Part shown: positions 41,005 through 41,271 of the stretch, piece by piece
Layout: every line of letters starts with the position of its first letter
Numbering within the stretch: the stretch's first letter is position 1
NCBI RefSeq assembly: GCF_943169845.1
Contig: NZ_CALPBW010000016.1
Span: forward strand, 1-41,271
DNA: 41,271 nt
Reading direction: 5' to 3'
Source: Peptoniphilus rachelemmaiella
GTDB lineage: Bacteria > Bacillota > Clostridia > Tissierellales > Peptoniphilaceae
The notes under the pieces: generated by a model
Told to the model about the DNA's origin: nothing
Seen by the model: the letters and a program-made list of their open reading frames with translations, nothing else
Database searches by the model: none
Made by a program: the position numbers and the translations under genes

Positions 41005-41271
41005 TCACTTATCTTTTGAACAAACAAAAAGCAGTTTCGTGCGGAAATGATGAAAGTTACGCATTCCAAAGGCCACGCGCTTCACCGTCTTGATCTTGTT
41101 GTGCGTTCCTTCCACGTAGCCGTTACTCCACGGGTAATCAAAGATGTTGGTGATCTCCTCGAACCAGTTGTTGTAGGCGCGCAAGCAGTAACGCCATTCC
41201 TTTTGCCCGCCTTTCTTTGCCTCTTCCATCCACTTTGAAAGGGCGGTGGCGGCGGTTTCTTTGTCGTTCTG
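41005..41271 (-). CDS. tnp: ISL3 family transposase, C-terminal fragment (cut by window edge)
   Basis: The frame is open from the window edge and stops at 41005, giving the last 88 residues. The C-terminal motif NIFDYPWSNGYVEGTHNK and IKTVKRVAFGMRNFHHFR are diagnostic of ISL3 transposases (the Glu in the YVEG motif completes the DDE triad). The 14 codons before the internal ATG at 41229 are also in frame. The rest of the gene lies right of the window, so intactness cannot be judged. Confidence 0.93.
   Translation of the reverse strand, partial: QNDKETAATALSKWMEEAKKGGQKEWRYCLRAYNNWFEEITNIFDYPWSNGYVEGTHNKIKTVKRVAFGMRNFHHFRTKLLFVCSKDK

Larger units (their letters stand above)
40936..41271 (-). 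mobile_element. ISL3-family insertion sequence, end within window
   Basis: The terminal repeat GGTTCTATGTCAACCATTGG (40936-40955) is characteristic of ISL3 family elements. It is followed by 49 noncoding bases and the C-terminus of an ISL3 transposase on the minus strand. The element continues past the right edge. Confidence 0.85.

Overview
The window comes from a Gram-positive, low-to-mid GC anaerobe of the Bacillota. A Tissierellia/Peptoniphilaceae-type organism is my best guess from overall style, not from any marker gene. The support is strong AGGAGG ribosome binding sites, sigma-A promoters, many intrinsic terminators, SLH-anchored wall proteins, a cobalamin riboswitch, proline-peptide degradation, a CoA-transferase module and an F-type ATP synthase whose c subunit carries sodium-type ligands.

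Left end (1-2275): the tail of an rRNA operon with an intact 5S gene, its terminator, and a second copy of the 5S 3' half plus terminator (exact 100-bp repeat). Next is a minus-strand operon (DUF2975 membrane protein, small XRE regulator, hypothetical secreted protein) behind a promoter overlain by TTATCGA repeats, then about 370 bp of gene-free, purine-rich DNA. 2276-7879: flavodoxin and DUF3793 protein; then a LysR regulator divergent from a GntP permease, a propionate-type CoA-transferase and a MaoC hydratase, which together look like an uptake and activation module for a short hydroxy or unsaturated acid. 8043-11970: two ABC exporters around a YtrA-type GntR regulator, followed by an SdpI-like protein. 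12044-15834: two SLH proteins (one an NlpC/P60 wall hydrolase), a TraX-like membrane protein and a 67-residue orphan.

15980-18943: a cobalamin riboswitch controlling a BtuF-C-D type ABC importer. 19090-24186: a four-gene proline-peptide operon (aminopeptidase P, POT transporter, prolidase, proline iminopeptidase-like hydrolase). 24270-27288: a coiled-coil protein with a J-domain-like HPD motif, and on the minus strand a secreted phosphodiester glycosidase with copper-amine-oxidase-like C-terminal repeats.

27353-29697: an XRE repressor and ImmA/IrrE metalloprotease operon divergent from a Y-family DNA polymerase, with shared AATTGCGT operator sites between them. This looks like a compact LexA-independent damage-response switch and is the most interesting part of the window. 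29793-36701: the complete ATP synthase operon (atpZ-I-B-E-F-H-A-G-D-C). 36893-40933: cardiolipin synthase, a DUF4153 membrane protein and a TMEM165/GDT1 cation exporter. The right edge is the end of an ISL3-family insertion sequence that sits on the stop codon of the exporter gene. No tRNA genes or CRISPR arrays were seen.
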